From positions 1-64,000 of the forward strand of contig CAUZLF010000231.1 in assembly GCA_963580285.1 (NCBI GenBank): a DNA stretch of 64,000 nt, in the 5' to 3' direction. Source of the stretch: Lucinisca nassula (lineage: Eukaryota > Mollusca > Bivalvia > Lucinida > Lucinidae). A program made the position numbers and the translations under genes. This document shows positions 11,030-22,639 of this stretch, in pieces. The stretch's first letter is position 1; each line of letters starts with the position of its first letter. The notes beneath the pieces were generated by a model. It was not told where the DNA came from. It saw nothing but the letters and a program-made list of their open reading frames with translations, and ran no database searches.

Positions 11030-11245
11030 GGCCCCGCCCATTGCGACTTGGAGAAATAGATTTGGCTGCATGAGCTGAGAGTACTGGTAAACCGTTTAGA
11101 AGGTCTAGGCCTGTCCAAACAAAGTGGTGCGAATCAATGGGCGGCAGGGGTTGAGATGTCATTTCGTCTCAATGAACGCCCCACATTTATTGGAAGCAAC
11201 GTCTCCAAAATGACCTAAATAGTATTGAAGGGGACCAAACAAAAC
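11030..11245 (+). repeat. Degenerate SINE-A copy
   Basis: Shorter and mutated: gacttggagaaatagatttg, gtactggtaaaccgtttag, then gcaacgtctccaaaatgacc. The middle is partly deleted. Confidence 0.65.
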
Positions 11246-11405
11246 ATATCTCTCCCACAACATAGGCCACAACTAAGCCTACCCTACATTACCACCACCT
11301 CCATCCCGGCTTTTATTACACACCTAAATCGGAAACCTGACGGGAAAAGTCATTTTGTTTTTTCAAAGCGAGCAGCCATTAGTCATTAGGTTTATTTACA
11401 GAGGA

Positions 11406-11877
11406 GAATTATGGATATCCATAAGTCGATTTATGGATATCCATAAATCAGCCGAATAATGGATATCCATAATTCGAATTAAGGATATCCATAACTCGAT
11501 TTATGGATATCCATATTTCGATCTAAATTAATGATATCCATAAATCGATTTATGGATATCCATAATTCGAATTATGGATATCCATAATTTCCTTTATGGA
11601 TATCCATAAATCAGTCGAATAATGGATATCCATAATTCGATTTATGGATATCAATAAATCGAATAATGGATATCCATTATTCGATTTATTGATTTTATTA
11701 ATTCAGATCGATTTATGGATATCTATAATTCGAATTATGGATAACCATAATTCGAATTATGGATATCCATAAATAATTATGGATATCCATAAATAATAAT
11801 GGATATCAATATTTCAAATTATGGATATCCATAGTTCGAATTATGGATATCCATCAATAATTATGGACATCTAGCCT
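11406..11877. repeat. GATATC palindrome minisatellite
   Basis: Around twenty copies of the self-complementary word tatggatatccata, joined by short spacers such as attcgaat and aatcgattt that are themselves near-palindromic. The whole block can fold on either strand at many registers. It sits next to a LINE fragment on its right. Confidence 0.9.
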
Positions 11878-11879
11878 AT

Positions 11880-12110
11880 TAATACGGATTAAATAGTAAA
11901 ACGGCGCCCCATAGATTTCGCCTCAGGAAACCGAGCGTTTTATTTGCCTTAGTATACATGTCGGTTATGTGTGTATTCCATCTCAAAACGTGTATGATTG
12001 TCACCCCAAGGTATGTTATGGAATCCACATTCTCGACGACCGTTTCCTCTTGGGTGTAAGCCGCCTCAATTTTATTGGCTCTCTTCCTATTAAGCCGCTG
12101 GCCACCGCCC
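11880..12110 (-). pseudogene. LINE RT fragment (post-palm region)
   Basis: The minus frame contains ITYLGVTI, LRWNTHI and KANKTLGFLRRNL, a conserved block downstream of the RT palm in CR1/jockey-type non-LTR retrotransposons. It is interrupted on its 5' side by SINE-A (12105-12398) and an AT microsatellite. It is probably one element with the pieces at 12570-12745 and 16330-16750. Confidence 0.7.
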
Positions 12111-12398
12111 ATCGGGGCTTGAAGAAATAGATGGGCTGCATGATGCTTCCACGCAGAGCTGAAACCGACCGCGCACGAGTACTGTTAAACCGCTTAGACA
12201 ATCTAAGCCTGCCCAAGAAAAGCGGTGCGAGTCGGTCCGACCATGCTCATAAACCATATTGGTTTCATTGGGCGACAGGGCTTGAGATGTCATTTCATCT
12301 AAATGTCAGGTAAAGTCCCACAAAATTGGAAGCAACGTCTCCAAAATGACCTATATAGTGTTGACGGGGACGTTAAGCCTCAAATCAAACAAAACAAA
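12105..12398 (+). repeat. SINE-A copy inserted in the LINE remnant
   Basis: Full-length layout from cgcccatcggggcttgaaga to the tail cctcaaatcaaacaaaac. It separates two parts of the same LINE. Confidence 0.8.
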
Positions 12399-12472
12399 AT
12401 CCTAGTTATCCGCATAAAATTGCATTAACGGGCTAAATTCTCATGCGTCATTTTCGTTCCGAACATCCACAA

Positions 12473-12477
<5 letters not shown>

Positions 12478-12556
<79 letters not shown>
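12478..12556. repeat. (AT)n microsatellite
   Basis: About 39 perfect AT units. Confidence 0.97.
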
Positions 12557-12557
<1 letters not shown>

Positions 12558-12569
12558 GTTCTGAAGTTC

Positions 12570-12745
12570 TAGTGAATCATCTGTATCTCTAATTTCCCGA
12601 TAGCAAACACAGTCGTCTGCGAACAGTCATATTTCTGAGACGGTGTCTGTGGAAATATTATTAATAGACAGGGAGACTAACAGTGGACCAAGAACAGTTC
12701 CTAGTAGGACCCCAGACAATACCGAAGATTCACCCCATGTCGAAC
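12570..12745 (-). pseudogene. LINE RT palm fragment (motifs B-C)
   Basis: The minus frame reads GTVLGPLLVSLSINNI (RT motif B region), then an in-frame stop, then [12 protein letters not shown] with the catalytic FADD motif. The stop shows decay. Order and strand agree with the LINE pieces on either side. Confidence 0.75.
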
Positions 12746-13007
12746 TTTAACGGACATCCAGGAAACTGCTGTCAGTTAAAGTTAATACATAGATTTATAT
12801 AGGAACTTGATAATTATTTCCGCATACAATAAAAACATATAAGAATATCTTTTCTGTGCAAGCGGATCGTGATTTTACATTCTTTTTCAATGATCCACAT
12901 GTAGTTTTAATGACATTTTATGAACAACTTTTTAGTCCTTTTTACATATATTTGGAAGCACCCTCTAAATGTCATTTCTTTTCTGTGCCAGCGGAAGTAA
13001 AATTGCA

Positions 13008-13682
13008 AAGGGGGAGTTCCAAATCTGCCCACGCACAGATTTTCTTGAAACTTCAATTGTTGTTTACTTGAGGACTATCAACTATATATATAACTTTGTT
13101 TCATTTGATAAATTACTATAGGTCTCAGGAGATCTCCCTGGGGTAGTCCCCTGTAGAGGTCATACACACCTGTGAACTTTTCTGTCTTAAATAAGGTATG
13201 ATTATTTTCAAATTTTGTTGCTTTGATTGGCAACAGAGTTCTATAAGGATTAATAAAATATAAAAAATGCAAATGTTTCTATGTCTTTTAATTTTTCTGA
13301 TAAATTTATTTTCAAAATTTCTTCTACTTTTCATGAAAAATTACAAACAATGAGATTTTCATCATAAGTGTTAGATGTGTTACTGATCTTGTCACCCCAA
13401 GATATTACATATAAAATAAGCCACATATATCCTCTATATGCCAAACAAATTTCAGAAAAGTCAGAAACCGGTAACATTGTTTTTGATTGCTAAATATGGG
13501 TTCAGGTCTATTTTTGTGCTAAAATCAGATGGAATATAAGGGGACAAGATTTCCTTAAAGTGTATTTTTATTGTGTTTTAATGACCATTTGGTACCACGT
13601 TATCATACAAAGCTTAGCATAGGCATTTATGTAATGAAAACTCTCTCCCCCCTACCCACAGCAACCGGCTCCCCCCCCCCCC

Positions 13683-13766
<84 letters not shown>

Positions 13767-16013
13767 GAGATACTTTTTACAGTCAGGCGTTTTAGTTTGA
13801 CTTTTCAAAAGTAAATAAGAACTTACATTAGCAAAGTATACCAGTTCAATCCAAACATTTGAAAGAGAAAAAAAAAATAAAATGCATTCATGCTCTGTTC
13901 ATGATGAATGTTAGTTTTGACAGTAATACTGAAAAAAAATACATTTTGGCATAATAGGAATAAGAAAAGTTGGATCTTTTTACCCTGTTTTATTTGGTCT
14001 TTCTGTATATTTTAAACCCCGCAATAAAAAGACAATTGATGTCAGTAATTCGCAATGACGTATTGAATCTGCTTAATAAATTACTTGGCATAGTTCTATT
14101 TTTTTGTCTTTAATTATGTTTGCTGTTGTCATTCTCTTCTTTAAAATAAAACAGCAGCCAATAAATTGCTAACTGTGAAGGAACAGACTGATTTTTCCAT
14201 TTGTTCTAATGACTGATCGGTCCATGTGTTGGTAATTCTTTCTTACATCACTTGGTCAAAGAGACCCACACTTCACTCCCCCACCAAAGGTTTTGTGAGA
14301 TCATGAAAACTATTTTCTGCATTGTTTCTAGGTTCATTATAACATCTGCAAAAGTGTAAGCTACAATTTCTTAGTCTTCAAAATAAATGCAGAGCTAGTC
14401 ACACTGTAGTTAGTTATAAAATTGGCATTTAGTATACACTTCCCTAAATGAAATAGATGGAAGGCAAGTTGCTGTAACTAATGCATTTGATAGCTGATAT
14501 TATATTTAGATGTTGTAATACCATTCACATTTTTAGTCAGGTGTATGCAGTATTTGTCGTCTGTGTTAAGTTTTCTAGCTCTGTATTCATCTGTTTTTGC
14601 AAATGGCATTAATCAGCTGTTAGTTGTACTGTTAGCATATTTCTGAACCAAAATCTGCAGTTGGCTTTATATTTTTTCATAATACTGATAGCAAAAATAC
14701 CGTTTGCTCTTTTCTTCATCTGAAATAGTTCGAAAGCTGAACTGATTGGTCTTCTCTATAATACTAATTCATGTTACTCAATAAATAACTGGTTGCTTTC
14801 TAGATCATATTTAAGAATATAAATAGATCATATTTAAGAATATAACCTTCTGACACTGATTTGCACAGCAGGCCACATTTGTTTGTGCGTTAGTTCAGAT
14901 TTTGCTAGGGGCATTGTTAGAGTGACAAAAGAGCCAACACAATTGTGTTTCCATTTTGTCTACAGTAATCTGTGAACATGTATACAGTGAGCCAAAAGAT
15001 AAGAAAATATTGTCTGTGGTATTATGACATACCTGGCTCAACCATAATAAAACATCATTACTCTTGGCCATTCAAGCAAGCTGTGCCAATCAGGTATGAC
15101 AATCAGACTTTTCAAACTTTTTAAGTAGACTGCATCAGTTCAGAGAGTCAAGCGATAGAACCATCCATTTTACTTGCCATTTCAACAATCTTTGTCATAA
15201 TAAGCTTAAGCAGGACATAGGATTACATTAAATGCAAAACGCCTGTTATGAAATGAAATATATTTTCAATAAAATCCAATTGAATTGTTAATGAGCGCTC
15301 AAAATGAATTGTGTTTTGGTGTTCCCCAGGGTACCATAACTGATACAAATGCTGATTAAATGAGCTCATACTACACAATCAAGGTTTTCACATACATATA
15401 TTCAATATTATATATATATTGGTGAGCAATTTCTCGATTGAAAATGTTATACCATATCTACAAATGGTTTGAAAAAATTAAAAAATCTGACCCTTACTAT
15501 TCAATGTTCAAATGCAGTATGTTACCGGTCTCAGATTTTCAAGAAAGTTTGACAAAATGTTCTACATATACATGGGCAATTATCATATTAAATTGATGGG
15601 GTGACAAGAACTGCAACAATGTGAAATCAAAAGTCAAACATACTCCAAAAGATTTTATGATTGTGAAATCTGGGGTCTGCTCCATATGAAATTGATCATG
15701 GTCTATGGAACTTCAACTGAACAATAGCAAATGTGATCCAAAAATAATCACAAATGACTACAAAGATGCCTGAGAACAAAATAACTCCAAAAAATAAGAA
15801 GCTGTTATGTATATATACACTTGTTTGAGGGCACCCCTGTTTTTGGAAGTGGAAATAAACAAAACATTGTATATTTATAATGAAATCAGATATGAGAGTG
15901 AAATAGCTAAGTAATGAACAATCATTTACCAGGCATTAATTATGCACAATATCATGGAAAATCTGTGCGTGGGCAGAACCCTATGGAAATTACTATAGGC
16001 TGGAACTCCCCCT
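13008..16013. mobile_element. ~3 kb segment bounded by inverted repeats, no transposase seen
   Basis: The left end has aaagggggagttcc and tctgcccacgcacagatttt. The right end has the inverted complement of both (aaaatctgtgcgtgggcaga and ggaactcccccttt), with about 21 extra bases between the two motifs. It lies between LINE motifs A and B of one broken LINE, as expected for an insertion, although the LINE edges are some 230-300 bp away. No coding frame over 100 codons is present inside. I could not identify a target-site duplication, so a non-autonomous DNA transposon is likely but unproven. Confidence 0.5.
13684..13763 (+). repeat. (CA)n microsatellite
   Basis: About 40 CA units preceded by a poly-C run. 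The long open frames on both strands here are artefacts of the repeat. Confidence 0.97.
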
Positions 16014-16325
16014 TTATTATGAACATGTCCATATACATTTTATAAAATAAAAATGAAAATAATTTGGCCCATGTTGAAAATGAAATACACTAGACCTTTT
16101 TTCTATTTCCAGTTTACCTTGGTCACCTAGGTAACCATGACTAGGAGTTGTGGGAGATAACCATTTATTTTCTGTGTTGTACGCGTTCATTCCCTTGATT
16201 ATCAGCATAGCTGAGAAAGGTCGTGTCCGTATAAGTCCGGTATGCGTTAACAAAAACTCTATTTTCTGTACCAAAAAAATGCGTCTATCCATTTGAGACT
16301 CTTCCCCACAATACCGTAATCAGAT
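16014..16325. other. No recognisable feature
   Basis: Spacer between the 3 kb inverted-repeat segment and the LINE fragment. The minus frame at 16017-16292 has no recognised motif. Confidence 0.35.
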
Positions 16326-16329
16326 ATTT

Positions 16330-16750
16330 TACATTTCAGTAGTTCATGGGGTTGCGGGTGTCAAAAGCCTTCTCGAAGTCCAGAATGAATATCAACCTGT
16401 CAGCCTTTGTGAAAGATTTTACCCAGTCATTAATAAACGTGCTCAACAACTATTCTTTTTTTTCTAAATGCATCTTGTCTATCTGACAAAAGTTTATATT
16501 CCATGATATTTGAGAAGACTATATGTTCAAGCAATTTACATGGAACACACGTCAGGGACACAAGGCGATAACTACGAGCAAGAGCTCTGTCTCCTCTTTT
16601 AAAGAGTGGGCAGACGGATACAGGTTCATTAAGAATACGAGGAATTGCAGTGGTTTGTGCACAAATTCTCGTGGGCAAGCAATCGGCCACTTCAGCAGTA
16701 GTCGAACAATTTCCTTGAGTTAATGCTGGGATATTAAGGTCATCCAAACA
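16330..16750 (-). pseudogene. LINE RT fragment (fingers to motif A)
   Basis: In the minus direction: VCPLFKRGDRALARSYRLVSL, here given for its PLFKRGD and SYR-VSLTCVPCKLLEHI hallmarks, then DRQDAFRKKR, then in another frame RLIFILDFEKAFD (motif A). These are standard blocks of CR1/jockey-like RTs. A frameshift separates the two parts near 16430. With 12570-12745 and 11880-12110 it forms one scattered element. Confidence 0.75.
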
Positions 16751-17560
16751 GTCAGCCTACGAAATGCAGCAGTCAACATACTCGAGCATAAATGAAGAAT
16801 GTCTAATGGAAACGGAATCATATTTTTGTGAAACAAGCCATCACCTTCAATTACAATTGTGCCTAAATTGTCCAACTTCCAAGAATTAACAAGGTAGTAA
16901 GTGTACAGAAAAAAATGAACAGAAGCAAACATCGGTGGTACCAAAGCAATTATTATACACGACTGATGGCCATATATATATATGTGCAGATGTTACCAAG
17001 GACAATTTTGCTGGCAAACAAAATGCAAACAGTTTTCTTTCCGACAATTACAGGGGCTGCATGAGGGGTTGGGCGAAATGGAAAAATCTAAAAGAAAATA
17101 AGATTGTGCACTTTTATTTCGCGTCTTTTTTCTTGGAAGTCTTTATAGAGTATTTGAAGGTGACAGCCAGGTCATGTACATTTGTTTTAAATAGTAAATA
17201 CTGGGGTTTTAACTGTGGAAGGTTATGCTTGTCTCTACCCCCAGAAGGTAAATTTTACTGAAAACTCTTGACCTCTTCTGGGAGGGGTAGAATATGTGGA
17301 ACGGTTTTTGATAGGATACCGCGAAACGTCACAAGACAGAACGTGCACTTGCAAATGTCGCATACCTTGTGACGCGTGTATGAGAAAATCAGTAAGTAAC
17401 CAGCTATGTCGGAAATCACTGTACATTCCATCCCATCCCAGACCCATAGGTCGATTGTTTGGCAATCGACACAAAGTTACTAAGCACAGAGCGTTCATCG
17501 TTGGCGCTCACGTGACTATCACTCATTTCGAAAGCAGACCTATTCAAATTTATTGACATT
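16751..17560. other. No recognisable feature
   Basis: Contains short frames at 16935-17261 (+) and 17296-17556 (+); the latter has a run of cysteines (CTCKCRIPCDAC). Neither has a domain I know or convincing splice sites. Confidence 0.35.
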
Positions 17561-17795
17561 TTACCTTCAATAAACTGTAAAAAAATCAGATAGAAGAAAA
17601 CCTGAGATTTAACATATTTCTCTTCAAATCACAGACTGTGGGTACTCGTTATAACCATCTCGGCGAGGCGGTTCTAACGGATATCTAATCAGAAATAAGA
17701 AATGTGTACCACCGTTAACCCCAGTTTTACTATATAAAATGGGGTTTCACGGGGTCAAAATTATATAGGCGTGTTTTTAGGAAAACAAGGTTGCT
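17561..17795. repeat. P MITE copy, then short AAT repeat
   Basis: Central palindrome at about 17638-17680 (gtgggtactcgttataacca and gaggcggttctaacggatat), inner palindrome taaccccagttttac and aaaatggggtttcacggg, and end tataggcgtgtttttagg. An imperfect (AAT)n stretch follows to about 17850. Confidence 0.7.
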
Positions 17796-17929
17796 GTGAT
17801 TTACAAAATAAATAAATAATAATAATAACAATTATAATAATAAATAAAAAGGCCGCGTTATTTGTACCGCTGTGAGTTCAGAGTTTTGCGTACATGTTAT
17901 CTGTAGAATCTGGAATTGAATCATGTGTT

Positions 17930-18022
17930 GGGTTTTGCAAACAGTGTAGACCAATATCAGAACGCGATGTCTGATCAGGGTCTACGCTGTTTGTTTAGGG
18001 CAAAATTATTTAAGGGTTAAAT
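17930..18022 (+). repeat. T MITE hairpin remnant
   Basis: Retains only the hairpin part (gcaaacagtgtagaccaata and gatcagggtctacgctgttt) and the right end aagggttaa. Confidence 0.6.
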
Positions 18023-18079
18023 GAAACAGTTCAAGTTCCCCTTCAGGGCCATTTTTCCAATCTACACTCAGAGATGCCT

Positions 18080-18385
18080 GCCTCGGAAGCTCAGTCGGAT
18101 GCGCGTCTAACTGATGATCAGGAGGGCTCGGGTTCGATAACTGCTGGGGTCGGCAACATTCTTTCGTAGAGATTGATCATAAAATCTATTCTACGGTCAT
18201 TCTCAAATTCCGCTGATTCAAGAAGGGCAGTTGTCAGTTTCTGGCGAAAGAATGTGCACTGTACCGGTTAACCGTTTACGTATAAGCCTGCCCAGGAAAA
18301 GTGCGGATAGGTCAACCGACCGGCTCAAAATGACCTAAATAGTGTTGACAGGGCCATTGAATTCCAATACAAACAAACAAGCAAA
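18080..18385 (+). mobile_element. SINE-B (tRNA-derived), near full length
   Basis: tRNA-like head with A box aagctcagtcggatgcgcg and B box GGTTCGATAAC (one end degraded). Body: caacattctttcgtagagat, the core tataagcctgcccaggaaa, and the tail tgaattccaatacaaacaa. Probably Pol III-transcribed when active. Confidence 0.85.
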
Positions 18386-18949
18386 CACTCAAGAGATACT
18401 CGACCTATCAGTGCTGCCAGTGTTTTGATTTGATTACCCTTTAACCCTTTCACCTTATCGGAGTGGACTTACCATCACAGACTTTGGGCACGCTCATTCT
18501 ACTAAATATAGTATCTAGCTTAAACGCGTCATCAGGTTGGCAAGTGATATAATCTGATAAGGTGGCTCACTATGATTCATCTCAGGATGATCGTCTTCTA
18601 TTTCAAATACTGAATTTTAATTTTGGGACAATTCAACAAAGAAATATCAGGCGTATATCTAGGACTGTACTGATTGAAAATAAAACAATAATCAAAACCG
18701 AATACCCTTTCGACGATAAAAACGAAAAACATAGTTCGTTATCAAAAATCCATAATATATCAAAAATAGATTGCGAATGGCAAAAATTCAGATTACAGAT
18801 GTATAATTGAATGTGGTCGCAAATAAAAAATGTTAAAAAAGTGTTTTAATTTTATCTATAACGCGAACTTCTGTAAACTGACAATTCGCTTACATCAATG
18901 AAAAGTCAAGTTTCATTGATACAAAGTCCGTATCTCAAACTCATCACAA
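18386..18949. other. No recognisable feature
   Basis: An 82-codon plus frame at 18562-18810 has no known motif and no duplicate in the window. Confidence 0.3.
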
Positions 18950-19115
18950 ATGGCGCTGCGTTAGTACGCAGCGCAATAACTAGACCCTAATCGAAACGTC
19001 AATAGCGGAAAGCCAAAAGGACAGTTACTGTCCCACAAAATGGTCAATTGGTTATTTAAAACTAAAACAATATAAGCGATACACACACAAAAACATAACT
19101 TCGCTTTAAACGGCT
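18950..19115 (-). repeat. RT retroelement 3' module fragment
   Basis: Matches ctagaccctaatcgaaacgt, caatagcggaaagccaaaag and caaaatggtcaattggtta of the module copies at 26.4, 27.7 and 34.7 kb. Confidence 0.65.
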
Positions 19116-19194
19116 TTTAAGGAAGAAGCGCACACAATGTTTACAACTCATACGTATAGTAGACCCTTCGCTGGCAGCATGATGCTTGCAAGGC

Positions 19195-19650
19195 CACTAA
19201 CATTACGATAACATACCCGTGCAACATAGGGCATTTTTCACATCTCCAAAATGGCTACTTTTCTGATAAAAATGTGTGCTATTTTTCTTATTTATACTGC
19301 AAACATAGGTTGTAGGTGCTCGTTAGAACCGCTTCATTGAGCCACAACCTATGTCTTGGAGCAAAAATAAGAAAAATAATGAATACCCCCGTAAACCCCA
19401 GTTTTCTCTATATAAAGTAGGTATATAAGTGGGGTCTCCATTTCAAGGACGTGTTCACGTGATGTTAGCTTGTTTCATGTGCCCGTGTAATGGTCATCCC
19501 TCTAGATCCACTTTGTATACAAAGTATTGGGTTTACAGGGTATATATTACTCTTCTTATTTCTTTTCTTTGTCATAAACTATTTGTTCGCATTAGAACTG
19601 GTTCATTTACGCGGTTCTAATGAGCACTCAAAACCTACGTTTGGTTGGAA
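19195..19650. repeat. Two P MITE copies in series
   Basis: First copy: tttatactgcaaacataggt, gctcgttagaaccgcttcat, inner palindrome gtaaaccccagttttctc. Second copy from about 19420: palindrome gcattagaactggttcattt and cgcggttctaatgagcac. Confidence 0.7.
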
Positions 19651-19789
19651 TATACGTTTGAAACAATATCACGTATAAAACGATTTTAAAAAATAAGAAA
19701 GAAAGAATGCAACATGTGAAAAACTAAGGTAATTTATCCTAATGTAGAAAAATACTTTGTTTTACATAAATATCATGACATTTATCATA

Positions 19790-20125
19790 TGACGTCGCGT
19801 CTGAGAGTGTAATATCGCCATGTAATATTTTCGATAATCCACTAGTGGATTAAATATGCAAATTAGCTAGATACGTCCCGTAACGTTACATGTACGACGT
19901 TCTTAACGACGTCGCGTTTACTAATGGCGGAATTTTGACATTTTTGTAAACATTCGTGAATAAAATGCGTTTAAAATGTCATATGATAAATAAAATCTTG
20001 CATTCGTGCTCATGTATTATTGAATTTATTAAACTCGTTGAGGAAAAGTGATAAAATGCTCGGCAAGCCTCGCATTTTATCCCTTTTCCTCAACTCGTTT
20101 AATAAATTCAATAATACATGAACAC
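19790..20125. mobile_element. MITE-like repeat with long terminal hairpin
   Basis: Positions 20011-20120 fold into a hairpin of nearly 50 bp per arm (catgtattattgaatttatt and aataaattcaataatacatg at the base; gataaaatgc and gcattttatc at the top; loop tcggcaagcctc). The preceding segment holds many gacgtc/acgt words and an outer repeat (aatgtcatatgataaat echoing tgacatttatcatatgac), so the full unit is probably about 330 bp. Confidence 0.6.
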
Positions 20126-20477
20126 TCATGGAAGATCCTCTATTAATAAAGTGGGACGCTACATGTACTTATTGACATCATGGTATTTTGTCGCTAGATT
20201 GCTAATTCTGATGTTTGATAATGTACGCTATTAAACTTATCGCCGTGCAAACAAAACGATTAAAGCTCTTAAAGCTCAATCGAAAATTAACTGCTTGCAA
20301 AATCAAAATCAAATAATAGCAATGTCATTTTTTTATTACAAACACTTCCAGTTGTAAAAGTCGTAGTAGTCAGAATTGTGATAAAGGAAAAGCATTTATG
20401 TTCAGCGCACGTTTATTTTGAGGAAGCTTACACTCATCTGATACTCGATAATAACTTAATAACTTGGTATATTAAAT

Positions 20478-20784
20478 ATGCACCCATTTATGTTTATTAT
20501 ATATTTTCTGTCAGTTGGCTTTTATTGTCACATTTCTGCTGGTGGTAAGAGGCTAAGATTCCGAGAAATTCCTGACTATATGGACATGGTAACATTAGGC
20601 AACATAACCGTACAGGTTCAAAACTTATCCCAGACGAGTCTGATGTGTGCAAGGCTTTGTGATCGTGACTTGAACTGCGTTTCGTTCACGGAAAACATAC
20701 ATACTTCTGAATGCCGCCTATTCTATTTTAAACTGAATACAACACATTTGATATTGACTGACTATTCAGGTTGGCGCTACTATG
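20478..20784 (+). CDS. Exon 1 of secreted PAN/apple-CTLD protein gene
   Basis: Starts at an ATG followed by a hydrophobic signal peptide (about residues 1-21), then a PAN/apple-like half-module with cysteines at 57, 61, 67 and 79 (CARLC, CVSF, SECRLFY) and three N-glycosylation sequons (NIT, NLS, NTT). The exon ends at tactatg|gtgagt in phase 1. Read-through into the intron would stop after 14 codons. The donor joins in frame to exon 2 at 33696, giving a split codon for residue 103. With exons 2 and 3 it makes a 236-residue secreted protein. PAN plus C-type-lectin architectures are common in lophotrochozoan immune and mucus proteins; that role is inference. No TATA box is obvious upstream, so untranslated upstream exons remain possible. 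Confidence 0.75.
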
Positions 20785-21399
20785 GTGAGTTTTATTACGA
20801 TCAGCGGGTTAACAATTACGTGCACTGAATATCCCTCTTAACTCTATTTTGTCGTAACCCTATTTTATAAAATTAAAAAATATATGCTTGCAATGAATTC
20901 CGTACACATTTTCGTAAGCTTTATCGTCGATTGTAAATGATTGGATACCACGTACAGACCAGCTACCGGTAATAACCCATTTTTTTTTTTTTTTTTTTTT
21001 GGTTTCGCGGAGAAACCGACTAACGCGAAATCGTCTATTTTCTCCGCAAAACCGCGAGAAAAAATAAAATGAGAGAGAAATTTCTCGCTGAAATTTCTTC
21101 CGGTTTCGCGGAGAAAATTCGCGGAGATGATCGGCGAAAATTTTACCGATTGCTTTCATTGAAAATGAAATTTCCCGCGTTTCACGGAAAAAAAAACAAC
21201 AGGACTTACGTGATAGTAAATGTCGAATTTTCGGCTCATTATTATTTCTTCGTTTGTTTGGCGTTGTTTTTGTAAACGAAGGCAAATGGTAGTCATTTTT
21301 AAATCATAATCAAATATTCTTTCATGTTACACAATTTCAGTTTAGTAATTTATTTCTCCATTATATAATCCCTTTTTAAAAGTCTCATGACAACTTGTA

Positions 21400-21660
21400 T
21401 TCATCACACGAAAACACGCCTATTTATTTGTTACCCGCTTGAACCCCACTTTTAACTGGGGTTTATTTGGGGTTTACATGGGTTTATATTTTTATCTAAT
21501 TTCTGCTCACATAAATTGTGGGTATTCGTTAGAACAGCCTCGCAGAGTCGTTTTAAAGAATACCCAAAATCTTGAGCAGAAATATGAAAAATGTTAGAAT
21601 TTTTATCCGAAAATTTTCCGTTTTCAGTGATAAAATTTCCAATATATTTGAATAGGCGAG
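21400..21660. repeat. P MITE copy inside large TIR element B
   Basis: Counterpart of 5660-5935. The palindrome arms gtgggtattcgttagaacag and cgttttaaagaatacccaaa share the same damaged right arm as in element A, showing common descent. Confidence 0.7.
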
Positions 21661-21732
21661 TTTTCATAAGGAGTCGTACATGTAGGTTATTAGCACCATA
21701 ATGATTTGTGACATATACCAAAAGCTCAGCTC

Positions 21733-22265
21733 GATGAAATAGATGGGCTGCATGATGCTTCCACGCAGAGCTGAAACCGACCCGCATGCGAGTACTGGTA
21801 AATCTCTTACAGGATCTAAGTTCTGAATAGCAAGATCCTTTGGAAGCAAAGAATGCACCAAATAAACGAAAATAGCAGACTTGGTTTTATTGAGTCTGTT
21901 CATGACCAGTACTGAAGTGTGCTACACTGGCCACGCCCCCTATCACCGGCTTGAGCAGAACTCTATTTTCAAAATGATTCTACATGAACTCAATGATCCC
22001 AAAGGACCAGAAAATATAATCTGCACTATGATGGATGTATGGGAAGACTTTTTACGGCCGCCACACGGCACAGCCCCTGCCCAGGCAAAGTGGTGCAAGT
22101 TGGACCGTCATTGCTTATAAACCCTGTTGGTTTCATTGGTTGGCAGGGCTTGAGATGTCATTTCATCTCAATGTCGGGTAAAAGTCCCAAAAAATTGGAA
22201 GCGACGTCTCCAAAATGACCTTTCCAGTGTTTACGGGGACGTAAAACCTCAAATCAAAGAAACAG
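21733..22265 (+). repeat. SINE-A copy split by a hammerhead-family monomer
   Basis: SINE-A parts at 21733-21819 (gaaatagatgggctgcatga to caggatctaag) and 22076-22265 (ctgcccaggcaaagtggtgc to the tail). The orthologous SINE-A in element A (5985-6265) is uninterrupted, giving the empty site. Confidence 0.8.
21820..22075 (-). mobile_element. Single hammerhead-family monomer, ribozyme region replaced
   Basis: A 256 bp insertion starting atcctttggaagcaaagaat-like and ending gacgttttacggccgcca-like, both conserved monomer blocks (actually agactttttacggccgcc here). The segment where other monomers hold the ribozyme reads aacgaaaatagcagacttgg and lacks CTGATGA/GAAA spacing. That variant recurs at about 55760-55808. 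It is one monomer long, in contrast to the dimers at 28.4 and 38.7 kb. Confidence 0.65.
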
Positions 22266-22639
22266 AAGCTCAGATTCGCCTCAATTATTTATGATTACAA
22301 AATGTTAAATTGGTGCAACAAGCGGTGCTTTGAATGCAAAGTTAGTGATCAGTTAACGAGGAACACATGAATTCCACCGCAGGCTAGGTCTATGTCGCGG
22401 ACGAACGGACGAAAAACCAGACACATATATCGCGCCATGCATTCGCTCGCATTATTTGCGCTACCAAGTCTCCTTCCCCGACCCCTCACCCACCCCTAAC
22501 TAATAAATACTCCCAGTTGGAGGAACAAGGTGGTGCATCAACATGTTAATAAAGCCCATGTAATGAACGACCCACTTTTCCCAAATTTAAATGCACACAT
22601 ATTTAGAGAACTGGAGTTTACAAGGTATGCCTTTTCCTT

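Noticed and set aside
17296..17556. Cysteine-containing 86-codon frame
   Set aside because: The cysteine run does not match a known domain, there is no signal peptide and no supporting exon structure.
20785..20828. Single-exon reading of the PAN-like gene ending at 20828
   Set aside because: It would require ignoring a strong gtgagt donor at 20785, and would leave a half domain; the in-phase CTLD exons downstream explain the gene better.
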